From Alphaproteobacteria bacterium (lineage in GTDB: Bacteria > Pseudomonadota > Alphaproteobacteria > Rhizobiales > BM303), in assembly GCA_024275895.1 (NCBI GenBank), contig JAJRYE010000121.1, forward strand, positions 1 to 56,721: a stretch of 56,721 nt of DNA. Reading direction: 5' to 3'. Both the position numbers and the translations under genes were made by a program. Position 1 is the stretch's first letter, and each line of letters starts with the position of its first letter. This document shows positions 40,315 through 49,444 of the stretch, piece by piece. The notes below the pieces were generated by a model. It ran no database searches. It had not been told where the DNA came from and saw nothing but the letters and a program-made list of their open reading frames with translations.

Positions 40315-40411
40315 TTTTAAAGGTTTGGGGCGACCCGCCTGGAGCGTGTATGCTCCCGGCACATTCCCTGCCTTGAAAAACCGCCCTTGCGGCGGGAGGA
40401 CCACGCGCGCA

Positions 40412-40993
40412 ATGCAGCCCGACGCCCCTAGCGATGATACCCTTGCCGATGAAGCGCTGCTTCAGCGCATTGCCGGGGCTGATGCGGCGGCGTTTGCGGT
40501 TTTGCTGGGGCGTCATATGGGCCATGTCCAGATGCTGGCGCGGCGCATGCTGGGCGATGCGGACGAGGCGGAAGATGTGGCTCAGGACGTGTTTATCAAA
40601 CTATGGCGCGCGCCGCATTCCTGGCAACCGGGCAAAGCGAAATTTGCAAGTTGGCTCTCGCGCGTGGCGGCAAATGCCTGTATCGATAAAATCCGCCGCC
40701 GCAAACCGCTCGCGCTTGCAGATCAGGCCGAGCCGGCCGATCCTGCCCCCGGCCCGCATGATGCGGCCTTGAATTCGCAAAGGGCAAGGCGGGTGGAGCA
40801 GGCCCTGCAGGCATTGCCCGAGCGCCAGAGACTGGCCATAACCTTGTGCCATTACCGGGGTTGCAGCAACAAGGAGGGGGCGCAGATCATGCAGATCAGC
40901 GTTGAGGCCATGGAATCCCTTCTGGCGCGGGCGCGGCGGCGCTTGAAAACACTATTGGCAAAGGACGTAAAAGCCCTTCTTCGCGAGATCTGA
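40412..40993 (+). CDS. ECF-family RNA polymerase sigma factor
   Basis: A 193-residue ECF sigma factor. Region 2 occupies about 18-92 (LLGRHMGHVQMLARRMLGD, DEAEDVAQDVFIKLWRAP, FASWLSRVAANACIDKIRR). Region 4 occupies about 130-185 (ALPERQRLAITLCHYRGCSNKEGAQIM in parts, VEAMESLLARARRRLK). There is no other domain. Of the possible starts I chose ATG 40412, which has GGGAGGA 11 bases upstream; the frame runs back to 40238 across the previous gene. The next two genes encode a one-TM protein and a Spy-like sensor, the layout of metal- or stress-responsive ECF systems. Confidence 0.9.
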   Translation: MQPDAPSDDTLADEALLQRIAGADAAAFAVLLGRHMGHVQMLARRMLGDADEAEDVAQDVFIKLWRAPHSWQPGKAKFASWLSRVAANACIDKIRRRKPLALADQAEPADPAPGPHDAALNSQRARRVEQALQALPERQRLAITLCHYRGCSNKEGAQIMQISVEAMESLLARARRRLKTLLAKDVKALLREI

Positions 40994-41015
40994 AAAGGTT
41001 TTGAGGTACAACACG

Positions 41016-41504
41016 ATGATGACGCAGGACAAGAGCTTGGAAAAACTGGCGCAGCTCCTTGAGCGGCATGGCGCGGATGCCTCGCGCTGGCCCGATACCG
41101 GGCGCGCCGCCATGCAGGCGCTGATCCGCACGAATGTAGCAGCAAGGGCGCTTGCAGATGAGGCCGCGGCGCTGGAACGCGTTCTGGACGCGGCCCCGCC
41201 GGTTGGTGGCACAAAGGCGCTTGAATCGCGAATTTTAACCCTGATTTCAGAGCCGGAGGATACGCGCGCCGGGGCGCAGCTTATCGCCTTTCCCGAACCT
41301 GGTGCAGGTGCAGATCATTCCGCCGGGAACTGGGGGGCCGCGGCCCTGTTGGCCGCCTCGTTGCTGGTCGGCATCTGGGTCGGGGCAGGCGGCTATGCCG
41401 AAAGCTTCGTCCGCGCGCCGCTGGAAGCGGCCGGTCTGGATATGAGTGATCAGATTTCATCTTATTATGTCGGCGGCATCAGCCCGGCGGAGGATTTGTT
41501 ATGA
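41016..41504 (+). CDS. Probable anti-sigma factor, single TM
   Basis: A 162-residue protein. The N-terminal cytoplasmic half (about 1-100) is helical and begins LEKLAQLLERHGADASRWPDTG; one membrane helix lies at about 106-124 (WGAAALLAASLLVGIWVGAG); a short periplasmic tail remains. There is no zinc-binding HxxxCxxC motif, so it is not a ZAS-type anti-sigma. The position directly behind an ECF gene (22 bases) and the topology are typical for an anti-sigma; the sequence itself has no family I can name. GAGG at 41003-41006 is the RBS for the ATG at 41016. Confidence 0.72.
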   Translation: MMTQDKSLEKLAQLLERHGADASRWPDTGRAAMQALIRTNVAARALADEAAALERVLDAAPPVGGTKALESRILTLISEPEDTRAGAQLIAFPEPGAGADHSAGNWGAAALLAASLLVGIWVGAGGYAESFVRAPLEAAGLDMSDQISSYYVGGISPAEDLL

Positions 41505-42019
41505 GCAAGAAGGGCAAAACTGCGAAGGTGAGAAAGGCGCCGCGCTGGATGAAGATCACCCTGGTGCTTTCGCTGGCGCTCAATCTGCTCGTTTTTGGCG
41601 CAATGGGGGCGCGTTATGCCTTTGGACCGCCGCACGGGGCTGCGCGCGGCCTTGGCGCGCCGGGGGTCATGCTGATGGAGGGCCGCCGCATGATGCGCAA
41701 ATTGCCGCCCGAGCGCCGCCGTGCCCTGCGCACGATGATCGGCAAGCACCGTATGGAGTTGCGCCAGCAAAAACGCAAGATCGCCAGGGCGCGCGCCCGT
41801 CTCGCCCGGCAGATGGCCGCCGACAAACTCGATATGGCGGCCTACAAGGCGGCAATGGCAAAAATGCAGCAGGCCGAAACCAAAGGCTATGAAACGGTGA
41901 TGCGCATGCGCGAGGACTTCTTCCGCGCCCTGACCAGAAAAGAACGCCAGATCTTCGCCCGCAGGCTGCTCAAACACAGGCAGAAATATAAAAAGCCTTT
42001 CTGGCGCCGGTATTTTTAA
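41501..42019 (+). CDS. Spy/CnrX-like periplasmic sensor (heavy-metal resistance family)
   Basis: A 172-residue protein of the Spy/CpxP/CnrX group (Metal_resist family). A short cytoplasmic basic segment and one anchor helix (about 17-37, ITLVLSLALNLLVFGAMG) are followed by a long helical hairpin rich in Arg, Met and Lys (MMRKLPPERRRALRTMIGKH, RARLARQMAADKLDMAAYKA). The family binds metals or unfolded proteins in the periplasm and releases or modulates the anti-sigma. Several methionines and a few histidines could bind copper or a similar ion. Its ATG overlaps the anti-sigma stop (ATGA), so the two are co-translated. Confidence 0.82.
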   Translation: MSKKGKTAKVRKAPRWMKITLVLSLALNLLVFGAMGARYAFGPPHGAARGLGAPGVMLMEGRRMMRKLPPERRRALRTMIGKHRMELRQQKRKIARARARLARQMAADKLDMAAYKAAMAKMQQAETKGYETVMRMREDFFRALTRKERQIFARRLLKHRQKYKKPFWRRYF

Positions 42020-42181
42020 GTTCGTGAAGATCATGTTTTTGTTTTCCGCCCGCCTCCGGCGTGCGTCCGTTCACGGGCTGGCGCTGGCTTTCGCCAGCTT
42101 GCCCTGCCACGGAGGGGGTTGTGAGTCTCGGGGTTTACGGTTTTTGGTTAAGCTCAGGACTCACATATTTTGCCCCCACGG

Positions 42182-42338
42182 CCGCGACGGCGGCCCGGCG
42201 CTTGTGCGCCGCCCCCATGGAGGCCCGCGCGTCAGCGCGGAATAGCCGCGAATGATATAAATAAATGCCCGCGACGGCGGCCCGGCGCTTGTGCACCGCC
42301 CCCATGGAGGCCCGCGCGTCAGCGCGGAATAGCCGCGA
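42182..42338. repeat. 87-bp-period tandem repeat with paired hairpins
   Basis: A 70-base unit occurs at 42182-42251 and again at 42269-42338, with one difference (G at 42208, A at 42295) and a 17-base spacer. Each unit holds two hairpins: CGGCGC-TTGT-GCGCCG and CCGCGC-GTCA-GCGCGG, the first weakened by the substitution in copy 2. The unit is GC-rich and REP-like. It fills the 325-base gap between the Spy-like gene and the convergent kinase gene; the rest of that gap holds a GCTGGC-TTTC-GCCAGC hairpin (42083-42098) but no gene. Confidence 0.9.
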
Positions 42339-42344
42339 GCGAAA

Positions 42345-44630
42345 TCATGCCAGCGGCAGGGTGAAATAGACCTGGGTTCCGGCGCCTTCTTCGCTGTCGA
42401 TGTGAAAATCGCCGTCATGCAGATCAATGAGCGAGCGTGAAATCGCCAGCCCGAGGCCGCTGCCGCCGCGGCTTTTGGTCATCTGGCTTTCAACCTGGGC
42501 AAAGGGCTGTCCCAGACGCCTCAGCTCCTTTTGCGGGATGCCGATGCCGCTATCGGCGATGCGCACCCGGCAGTGGCTGTCATCACTTTGCGCCGTTATG
42601 CGGATGCGCCCGCCCGAATCGGTGAATTTGATGGCGTTTGAGAACAGATTGAGCAATACCTGCTTGATCGCCCGCCGGTCGCAGCGGACTTTGATGTTGC
42701 TCTCCAGCTTGTTGATGATGTGAATATTTTCTTCACAGGCGCGCGGGTGGATGATTTTCAGCGCGTCTTTCACCAGATCATCCAGTTGAAGCTCTTCCAT
42801 GACGACATCAAAGCGTCCTGCCTCAATCTTCGACATATCAAGAATATCGTCAATAACCTCCAGCAGGAAATGGCCGCTTTCAAAGATATCCCCGGCATAT
42901 TCGTCATATTTGGGATGACCCAGGCGGCCGAACAGGTTTGATTTCATCATCTCGGAAAAGCCGATGATGGCATTCAGGGGCGTGCGCAATTCATGGCTCA
43001 TATTGGCGAGAAAGTCGGATTTCGACCGGTTGGCCGCCTCGGCGCGGGTTTTCTCAACCGCCAGCTTGTCGGCCAGTTCGGCCAGTTGCCGGGTCTGTTT
43101 TTCCAGAGTGCGGCGTGAATCCTCCAGATCCGTAACCGTACCGATAAGCTGGCGTTCATTCTCCAGCAGTTTTTCCTCATGGCGTTTGAGCGAGGTGATA
43201 TCGGTGCCGATGCTGACAAAACTGCCATCGGACATGCGCCGCTCATTGATATGCAGCCAGCGCCCGTCTTCCAGCAGCGCCTCAAAACTGGCCGCTCCAC
43301 TATCCTTTTCGCATTCCACTTCGATGCTGGTGCGCACTTTTGGCTCGCGCGCCTGCGAGAGAACATCCTCATAGCGCGCGCCCGGTTTCGCCACCTCCGG
43401 CGAGAGTTCATAGAACTGCATATATTTGCTGTTGCACATGACGAGGCGGTTGTTTTTATTCCATAACACAAAGGTTTCGGAAATATTCTCGATCGCGTCA
43501 TGCAGCCGCATATCGGCCTGTTCGGTCATTTCCGCCAGAATTTTCTGTTCCGTGATATCAACCAGAATTCCCACCAGATGAGGGCCGGAATCGCTCTGTG
43601 AACGGGTGATCTCCGCCCTTGCCCTCAGCCATACCCAGTGGCCCTCGGCGTGGCGCATGCGAAATTCCATGTCAACCTGTGAGACGGAGCCTTTGGCCAG
43701 ATTTTCCGCCAGTTCATAAAGATCGGCGTCATCGGGGTGCGTGAGGGCATTGATCTCGCCAAAACTCAGCCGGCGGTCCTGAAACGGCAGGTCGAGAATA
43801 TCAAACATCGAGCTCGACCAGTAAATCTGTCCCCGTGACAGGTCCCAGTCCCACAAGCCGCAGCGCCCGCGAACCAGCGCCTTGTTGAGCTTGCGGGATG
43901 TTGTTTTGAGCGCATCCTCCGCCATGGCCGTGCGGCCTGTCTGCCAGAAAAACGCCCCGGTCATCAGGGCAAGCATCAGTCCGGAGAGAGCAAAAAAGGT
44001 AACAAAGCCGGTAAAATCAGCCCGCCATGCCGACAGGGCGGCGCTTTGCGGCTGCAAAACCGCGATCTGGGCCGTGTGGTTGGTAATATTGCGCACGGTC
44101 GCCAGCACATGCCTGTTGGCATGCCATTTGCCGGGAAGGGAAATGGCCTGGACGCCGGCGCGGTGCCCCAGCGTGGTCAAGGGCTGGTTGGGCCCAATGA
44201 TTTCGATAAGCCTTTTGCCCATATAAAGTGGCATGATCGGCGCTGTTGCGCGGATGCGCCCCCGGCCGTCAGTGACCAGAATTATGCGCTCATGCGATGT
44301 TGCGCCCGAGGGAAGGCTCTGCGCCAGATCGTTCTGGGTCGGGGTGAGGGGGATGGAACTGCCCGAGAGCGGTGCGCCGAGGCGGCGGGCCAGATTGGCC
44401 TCGACAATATCCGCGATCAGGGATGTGGAATTTTTGGCGTTGCCCAAGGTCTGCTCATGACGCGCATATAAAAAGGTTGCGATCCCAAGCCCGGAAAGCA
44501 CCAGAAAAATACCGATTAAAACCGGAATGGCGCGCTTGAGCGTCCTTTCTTGCGGCAGCAGCGCGTGATTGGCCAGTTCAACCGCCAAATCTATTGGTCT
44601 TTGTGGGTACTCTGTTGTGACGCCCTGCAT
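42345..44630 (-). CDS. Large PAS-domain sensor histidine kinase
   Basis: A kinase of about 760 residues. Helix 1 (about 30-52, PVLIGIFLVLSGLGIATFLY) and helix 2 (near 215-235) enclose an extracytoplasmic sensor of about 160 residues. A first PAS/PAC (about 260-375, WDWDLSRGQIYWSSSMFDIL) and a second PAS (about 385-490, FVLWNKNNRLVMCNSKYMQF) follow. A coiled linker leads to HisKA with His546 in MSHELRTPLNAIIGFSE. The ATPase has NLFSNAIKFT, IADSGIGIP and GGSGLGLAIS. Start ATG 44630 is chosen because the sequence before it is poorly conserved in character; the frame is open to 44747. In Sinorhizobium a kinase lies between glnE and pepN, as here. Confidence 0.85.
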   Translation of the reverse strand: MQGVTTEYPQRPIDLAVELANHALLPQERTLKRAIPVLIGIFLVLSGLGIATFLYARHEQTLGNAKNSTSLIADIVEANLARRLGAPLSGSSIPLTPTQNDLAQSLPSGATSHERIILVTDGRGRIRATAPIMPLYMGKRLIEIIGPNQPLTTLGHRAGVQAISLPGKWHANRHVLATVRNITNHTAQIAVLQPQSAALSAWRADFTGFVTFFALSGLMLALMTGAFFWQTGRTAMAEDALKTTSRKLNKALVRGRCGLWDWDLSRGQIYWSSSMFDILDLPFQDRRLSFGEINALTHPDDADLYELAENLAKGSVSQVDMEFRMRHAEGHWVWLRARAEITRSQSDSGPHLVGILVDITEQKILAEMTEQADMRLHDAIENISETFVLWNKNNRLVMCNSKYMQFYELSPEVAKPGARYEDVLSQAREPKVRTSIEVECEKDSGAASFEALLEDGRWLHINERRMSDGSFVSIGTDITSLKRHEEKLLENERQLIGTVTDLEDSRRTLEKQTRQLAELADKLAVEKTRAEAANRSKSDFLANMSHELRTPLNAIIGFSEMMKSNLFGRLGHPKYDEYAGDIFESGHFLLEVIDDILDMSKIEAGRFDVVMEELQLDDLVKDALKIIHPRACEENIHIINKLESNIKVRCDRRAIKQVLLNLFSNAIKFTDSGGRIRITAQSDDSHCRVRIADSGIGIPQKELRRLGQPFAQVESQMTKSRGGSGLGLAISRSLIDLHDGDFHIDSEEGAGTQVYFTLPLA

Positions 44631-44840
44631 ATTGGCCAAGATAAGCCCCCCGCTATGCCCGGATTCATGACAAGCCGCATGCTTATTGATGAATCCAATA
44701 CGATCCATAGATTCAAAAGCAGACTGATTTGTCCAGAGGCTTTTCAAAAAAAACGAACTGCATGCGCTTCAGGGCAGCCCCTTCACGGGATGGCAGCGGC
44801 AAGGAACCCTCAAAATCAAATCAGCAACTGTAACACTTTA

Positions 44841-47498
44841 TTAAGCAAGGGATTTGGTTGCGATTTCGTAAACATCGCGCGACAAACCCTCATTGGCAGC
44901 GATTTTCTCCAGCGCCGCCCTGGCCAGTTTGCGCCGGTTTTTTTCCAGCATGCGCCAGTTCCGGAACGCCGCCGTCATGCGCGCGGCGACTTGCGCGTTT
45001 ATGCGGTCAAGCTCAAGAATGCGCGCCGCAACAAAGGCGTATCCTGCCCCGTCGGCCCGGTTGAAATTCAGTGGATTTGCTGTCGCGAACGCCCCGATCA
45101 GTGAGCGAACTTTATTTGGATTTTGCATCGAGAACAGCTTGTGGCGGGTCAGCGCAGCCACCTCTTCCAGCGCATCGGGCAGCGGTGATATGGCTTGCAG
45201 CATGAACCATTTGTCCATCACCAGATGATCATCGCGCCACTCATTGTAAAAATGATCAAAGGCAAAACCGCGTTCGGGCACATCAAGCATGGCGAAGACG
45301 GAAAGCGCCGCCATCTTCTCACTCATATTGTCAGCATTAAGATAATGGCTGCAAACCCGTTTGATGTCGCGGGGTTTACCAAGCCTTGCAAGCAGGCTCA
45401 GACATGTGCCGCGCAAGGCGCGCCTGCCGGCGCCTTGCGCATCGGGCGCGTAGGGGCCATCATCAGTCATCGCCCCGTAAACCTGCGCAAGCGGGGTTTC
45501 CAGATAGGCGGCAAGAGAGGCGTAAAGCGTATCGCGCGCCGCATGAATGGCGCCCGGGTCTACATCCTTGCCGATCTCGCGCGCAATATCGCTCTCGCCG
45601 GGCAAGGTAAGAAAGGCCGATATATAGGCCGGTTCAAGTTTTTCATCCCGCAGGGCCGCCGCCATGGCTTTTGCCAATGCCGCGCCCCTGCGCGGGGCCT
45701 CACCGGTGCGCAGCGCCCGGGTGTTGCGTTTTAAAATCCCCATGGCGTAATCCTGCGCCACCTGCCAGCGGTTGAACAGATCACCATCATGCGCCATTAA
45801 AAAGCCCGCATCGCGCTCGGGCAGGGGGGAGTGAACCTCAACGGGAGCCGAAAATCCGCGCAGCAGCGAAGGAACCGGCTGTTGCGTAATGCCCCTGAAG
45901 CGCACAATCGTTTTGGTTTGCGTAATTTCCACAATGCCGTTTTGAATTTTAGTCCCATCATCAGGTTCAAGCGCAATCTCGCCGCCTTTGGCGTCAAGCA
46001 GCGCCATCCTGAGCGGGATATGGAAGGGCCGCTTGCGGGTCTGCCCCGGCGTGGTCGGACAGGATTGCTCAATGCTCATTTCATAAGTTTGCTCCTCCGG
46101 CAGGTAGGAGCCCGAAACGGTCAGTTGCGGCGTTCCGGCCTGGGAATACCACAGCATGAACCGGGTGAAATCGCGTCCGCTCACAGCGGCGAAACAGGCA
46201 ATGAAATCCTCGACCGTCGCCGCCTCGCCGTCATGGCGCTCAAAGTAGAGATCCATGCCCTTGCGGAACAGGCCCGCGTCCAGCAGAGTGTGCAGCATGC
46301 GCACCACTTCCGCGCCTTTTTCATAGACCGTCGCGGTATAAAAATTGTTGATTTCCATGTACGAATCGGGCCGCACCGGATGCGCCAGAGGGCCGGCATC
46401 CTCGGGGAACTGATGCGATTTCAAAAGCTGCACATCCTTGATGCGCTTGACCGCCGCCGAGCGCTGGTCCGCGCTGAACTGCTGATCGCGGAACACAGTG
46501 AGCCCTTCTTTAAGGCAAAGCTGAAACCAGTCGCGGCAGGTAATCCGGTTGCCGGTCCAGTTGTGAAAATATTCATGCGCCACAATGGCCTCGACATTGG
46601 CGTAATCGGTGTCGGTGGCGGTATCGGGCCGCACCAGAATATATTTGTCGTTAAAGATATTGAGGCCCTTGTTTTCCATGGCCCCCATATTGAAATCGGA
46701 CACCGCCACGATCATGAAAATATCCAGATCATATTCGCGCCCGAACATCTCCTCATCCCATTTCATCGCCCGTTTGAGGCAGTCCATGGCATAGCCGCAG
46801 CGATCTTCCTTGCCCGGCTCGACAAAAATCCGCAGCACAACCTCGCGTCCCGACATGGTGGTGAAACGATCCTCCACCGGGGCCAGATTGCCCGCCACCA
46901 GCGCAAAAAGATAAGAAGGCTTGGGAAACGGGTCCTCCCAGAGCGCAAACTGGCGCATATCCTCCGCGCCTCCAAAATCAGCCAGATTGCCGTTCGAGAG
47001 CAAAACCGCCGCTGCCTCGCCCGGCGCCTCGAGCCGCACTTTAAAACGCGCCAGAATATCGGGCCGGTCGAGATAATAGGTAATGCGCCGGAACCCTTCC
47101 GCCTCGCACTGGGTGCAATACACCCCGTTCGACAGATAAAGCCCGGAAAGGGCGGTATTGGCCCCGGGGTTGCAGATGGTCTCGATGCGCAGCGAAAATG
47201 TCCCGGAGGGAAGCCTGGGGATGGTGAGCGAGGTTTCATCCAGATGATAGGCGCCCGTCTCAAGCGCCTCACCGTTCAGGGCGATGGAGACAAGCTCCAG
47301 TTCCTCGCCGTCAAGCACAAGCGGTGCATTTTGCGCCGCCGATTTGGGATTGGGCGCAAGATCGAGAACGGCGGTAACGCGGGTTCGTTCCGGATGCAGC
47401 GAAACATCCAGAAAGACATCCCTGATCAGCCATGCAGAGGCTGAATATTCCGCCAGTTTTTTTGTCTGCGGCGCAACAGAGGCTCGTGAATCACTCAT
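44841..47498 (-). CDS. pepN: Aminopeptidase N (M1 family)
   Basis: An 885-residue cytoplasmic M1 alanyl aminopeptidase that removes N-terminal residues from peptides. The substrate motif GAMENKGLNIF lies at about 270-280, and the zinc site HEYFHNWTGNRITC at about 306-319, with the distant Glu in LKEGLTVFRDQQF. Domain I (1-190), the thermolysin-like domain II (190-440), the small domain III (440-545) and a helical domain IV follow in normal order. Start ATG and length agree with the PepN type found in Gram-negatives. The stop is near the kinase start on the same strand, but 200 bases apart, so independent expression is likely. Confidence 0.96.
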   Translation of the reverse strand: MSDSRASVAPQTKKLAEYSASAWLIRDVFLDVSLHPERTRVTAVLDLAPNPKSAAQNAPLVLDGEELELVSIALNGEALETGAYHLDETSLTIPRLPSGTFSLRIETICNPGANTALSGLYLSNGVYCTQCEAEGFRRITYYLDRPDILARFKVRLEAPGEAAAVLLSNGNLADFGGAEDMRQFALWEDPFPKPSYLFALVAGNLAPVEDRFTTMSGREVVLRIFVEPGKEDRCGYAMDCLKRAMKWDEEMFGREYDLDIFMIVAVSDFNMGAMENKGLNIFNDKYILVRPDTATDTDYANVEAIVAHEYFHNWTGNRITCRDWFQLCLKEGLTVFRDQQFSADQRSAAVKRIKDVQLLKSHQFPEDAGPLAHPVRPDSYMEINNFYTATVYEKGAEVVRMLHTLLDAGLFRKGMDLYFERHDGEAATVEDFIACFAAVSGRDFTRFMLWYSQAGTPQLTVSGSYLPEEQTYEMSIEQSCPTTPGQTRKRPFHIPLRMALLDAKGGEIALEPDDGTKIQNGIVEITQTKTIVRFRGITQQPVPSLLRGFSAPVEVHSPLPERDAGFLMAHDGDLFNRWQVAQDYAMGILKRNTRALRTGEAPRRGAALAKAMAAALRDEKLEPAYISAFLTLPGESDIAREIGKDVDPGAIHAARDTLYASLAAYLETPLAQVYGAMTDDGPYAPDAQGAGRRALRGTCLSLLARLGKPRDIKRVCSHYLNADNMSEKMAALSVFAMLDVPERGFAFDHFYNEWRDDHLVMDKWFMLQAISPLPDALEEVAALTRHKLFSMQNPNKVRSLIGAFATANPLNFNRADGAGYAFVAARILELDRINAQVAARMTAAFRNWRMLEKNRRKLARAALEKIAANEGLSRDVYEIATKSLA

Positions 47499-47560
47499 AA
47501 TATTAACGCGTAAAGTTGATTACCTGAAACGTCAAGCACCAAGAAAACGCAAATTCGCCA

Positions 47561-49327
47561 TTACCCGGAACGGCCCTTTTGACGCCCCAGCCTGATCCCT
47601 GACTCAAGCAGGGCGTCCAGCATGAGCGGGATCAGGTCAAGCGGTACCGACATGTCCGAAAGCGTCTTGCCCGGCGATCTCAGAAAGTCGGGATAGGATG
47701 TGTTGATCGCCTCGATATGTCTTGAAATTCCGGGTGGTTCGACTTGGCACAGCCTTGCCGCCACGACCATGAAAACATGGGGCAGAAGTATCGAGCTGTC
47801 CTGGCGGTAAAAGGAATTGGCGGTTTTAAGCGAATTGCGGCAATCCTGATTGGCGTAATGATACAAAAACGGCGTCTCCAGATACCACGGCGGAAATCCC
47901 GGATTAAGCGCAATGGCCTTGCTGGCGTAAAAGAAGGCGGTGAACCAGTCGCCAAGATTTTTTACAATCCAGCCGACATCGGCCAGCACTTCGGAATTGT
48001 TAGGGTTAAGCTCCAGCGCCTTCATGATCTCGTCCCTGGCCAGCTCCATAGCGCCGCGAATGGCGAAAACATTGGCCAGACGGCGGTGGGTGAAGGCGTC
48101 ATCAGGATCGAGCACAACCGCCTTGCGCGCCATCTCCAGCGCCCGGTCCAGAGGCGGGGCCGCATCGAGCCGGGGATTAAAACCCTGCCGGTATTCATCC
48201 ACATACATCCATGACAGCGCCGCATAAGCCTGGGCATAATCGGGCCGGTCCTTGATGGCCTGCTCAAGGCATTTGCGGGTTTTCAGGTGATTGGCGGCGT
48301 TTTCCTCATGGGCGTAATCATAAAAACTCAGGACACAGATATAGGCGTTCGGCGCATAGATCCCGTTTCGCAGCAAGCTGTGCCTTGAATGGCGGTTGAT
48401 TATGCCGTAGGGCTGGCCGAGCTTGCTTGCCACGGCGCGGACAATGCGCGCCTGAACGTCAAAAACACTTTCACTGAGCAGGTGGCGTTTGTATGTGTTT
48501 GACCATATGATCCGCCCCGAAGGCGATTCTTGCAATTGCGCCGTGACCCGGAGCAGATTATCTTCCAGAACATAGCTTCCCGTCACAATATACTGAACGC
48601 CGATCCTGCGGCCCGCTTCCTGGGGATGTTCGCGATATCTGGAATTATAGACAGTCGTATCCTGACTGAGGACCGAGAGGTTTTTGAACCGGCTCAGATC
48701 CGAGATCAGCTCGATGGCAAGCCCTCTTTGCAGATAGGTATTCTCGGCTTTTGCCGAGAGATTGCGGTACGGGAAAACAGCAACAACCGGACCATTGACA
48801 ATATCCGAAAGCTTCCTGACTTCGCGCTCCGGCGCAGGACCGGGCGCCTGTGCAGGGGCAAAGGCCAGATAAGCGGCAAAACCCGCCAGCAAAACCAGAG
48901 CGGACACAGCGCCGGCAATGAGATACCTTGCCGCTGGCTTGGCATTTTTAGTCTTCGTGGCCGCCGCCGTGGGCAATTCGGGTTCGGGAATGATGAATTG
49001 CGGCGCATATCTCCCCTTGGGGATACGAATATGCACCGGATCGTTTTTGCCGTCCGCGAGATAATAATGAGCGAGTGATTTACGCAACCGGCCCATCTGG
49101 ACCCGCACGATGGAATCGCCGTCCGGGTCAAATTTTACATCGCGGCCAAAAACCTTCACCCCGATCGCATGGCCTTTCAGCGTATCGGTGCGGCCGTTCA
49201 TCGCTTCAAGAACGATGAATTCCAGCAGCTTTTGCATTCTGGGGGAAGCGGCGAATTCACGGCTGCGCAGAGCCCGCTCCAGGGCGTCTTTTACGCTTTT
49301 GTCAGGCAGGTCAACCCGGTTGGTCAA
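47561..49327 (-). CDS. Winged-helix/TolB-like/TPR membrane-spanning regulator
   Basis: A 588-residue protein. The N-terminal domain (about 1-105: SVKDALERALRSREFAASPR, TLKGHAIGVKVFGRD, VRVQMGRLRKSLAHYY, IPKGRYAPQF) is a winged-helix-type DNA-binding region common in alphaproteobacterial TPR/adenylate-cyclase-like regulators. A membrane helix lies near 140-165 (YLIAGAVSALVLLAGFAAYLAF), then a TolB-N/FlgO-like domain (about 180-310, VAVFPYRNLSAKAENTYLQ) and TPRs (330-570). The layout resembles CadC-like one-component sensors. I chose TTG 49327, preceded by AGGGGGAG; the TTG at 49369 is part of a TTGACA -35 box. No cyclase domain is present. Ligand unknown. Confidence 0.75.
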   Translation of the reverse strand: MTNRVDLPDKSVKDALERALRSREFAASPRMQKLLEFIVLEAMNGRTDTLKGHAIGVKVFGRDVKFDPDGDSIVRVQMGRLRKSLAHYYLADGKNDPVHIRIPKGRYAPQFIIPEPELPTAAATKTKNAKPAARYLIAGAVSALVLLAGFAAYLAFAPAQAPGPAPEREVRKLSDIVNGPVVAVFPYRNLSAKAENTYLQRGLAIELISDLSRFKNLSVLSQDTTVYNSRYREHPQEAGRRIGVQYIVTGSYVLEDNLLRVTAQLQESPSGRIIWSNTYKRHLLSESVFDVQARIVRAVASKLGQPYGIINRHSRHSLLRNGIYAPNAYICVLSFYDYAHEENAANHLKTRKCLEQAIKDRPDYAQAYAALSWMYVDEYRQGFNPRLDAAPPLDRALEMARKAVVLDPDDAFTHRRLANVFAIRGAMELARDEIMKALELNPNNSEVLADVGWIVKNLGDWFTAFFYASKAIALNPGFPPWYLETPFLYHYANQDCRNSLKTANSFYRQDSSILLPHVFMVVAARLCQVEPPGISRHIEAINTSYPDFLRSPGKTLSDMSVPLDLIPLMLDALLESGIRLGRQKGRSG

Positions 49328-49363
49328 TTCGCTCCCCCTAAAAATTGAAAACACCGTATATGA

Positions 49364-49369
49364 TGTCAA
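49364..49369 (-). promoter_or_regulatory. TTGACA -35 box upstream of the winged-helix regulator
   Basis: On the minus strand TTGACA (49369-49364) is a perfect -35 hexamer. The best -10 candidate, AATTTT, is 17 bases on but weak. This is why the TTG at 49369 is not used as the start codon here. Confidence 0.35.
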
Positions 49370-49444
49370 ACTACGTTCATTCCGTGCGATAGCGCAAGTT
49401 GTCTATCTGCCCTCCGGGCCGTTTTCACGAAGCTGAACGCTAAA

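Noticed and set aside
42182-42338. CRISPR array
   Set aside because: Only two units of 70 bases with a 17-base spacer and no cas genes; unit length and hairpin content do not fit.
42061-42364. Short frames in the tandem-repeat gap
   Set aside because: They are Arg/Ala/Pro-rich products of the repeat units, with no ribosome binding site, and repeat themselves.
45831-47444. Long open frame opposite pepN (537 codons)
   Set aside because: It mirrors a clear M1 aminopeptidase; the antisense frame is rich in R, H and G with no domain, an effect of GC-rich codon use.
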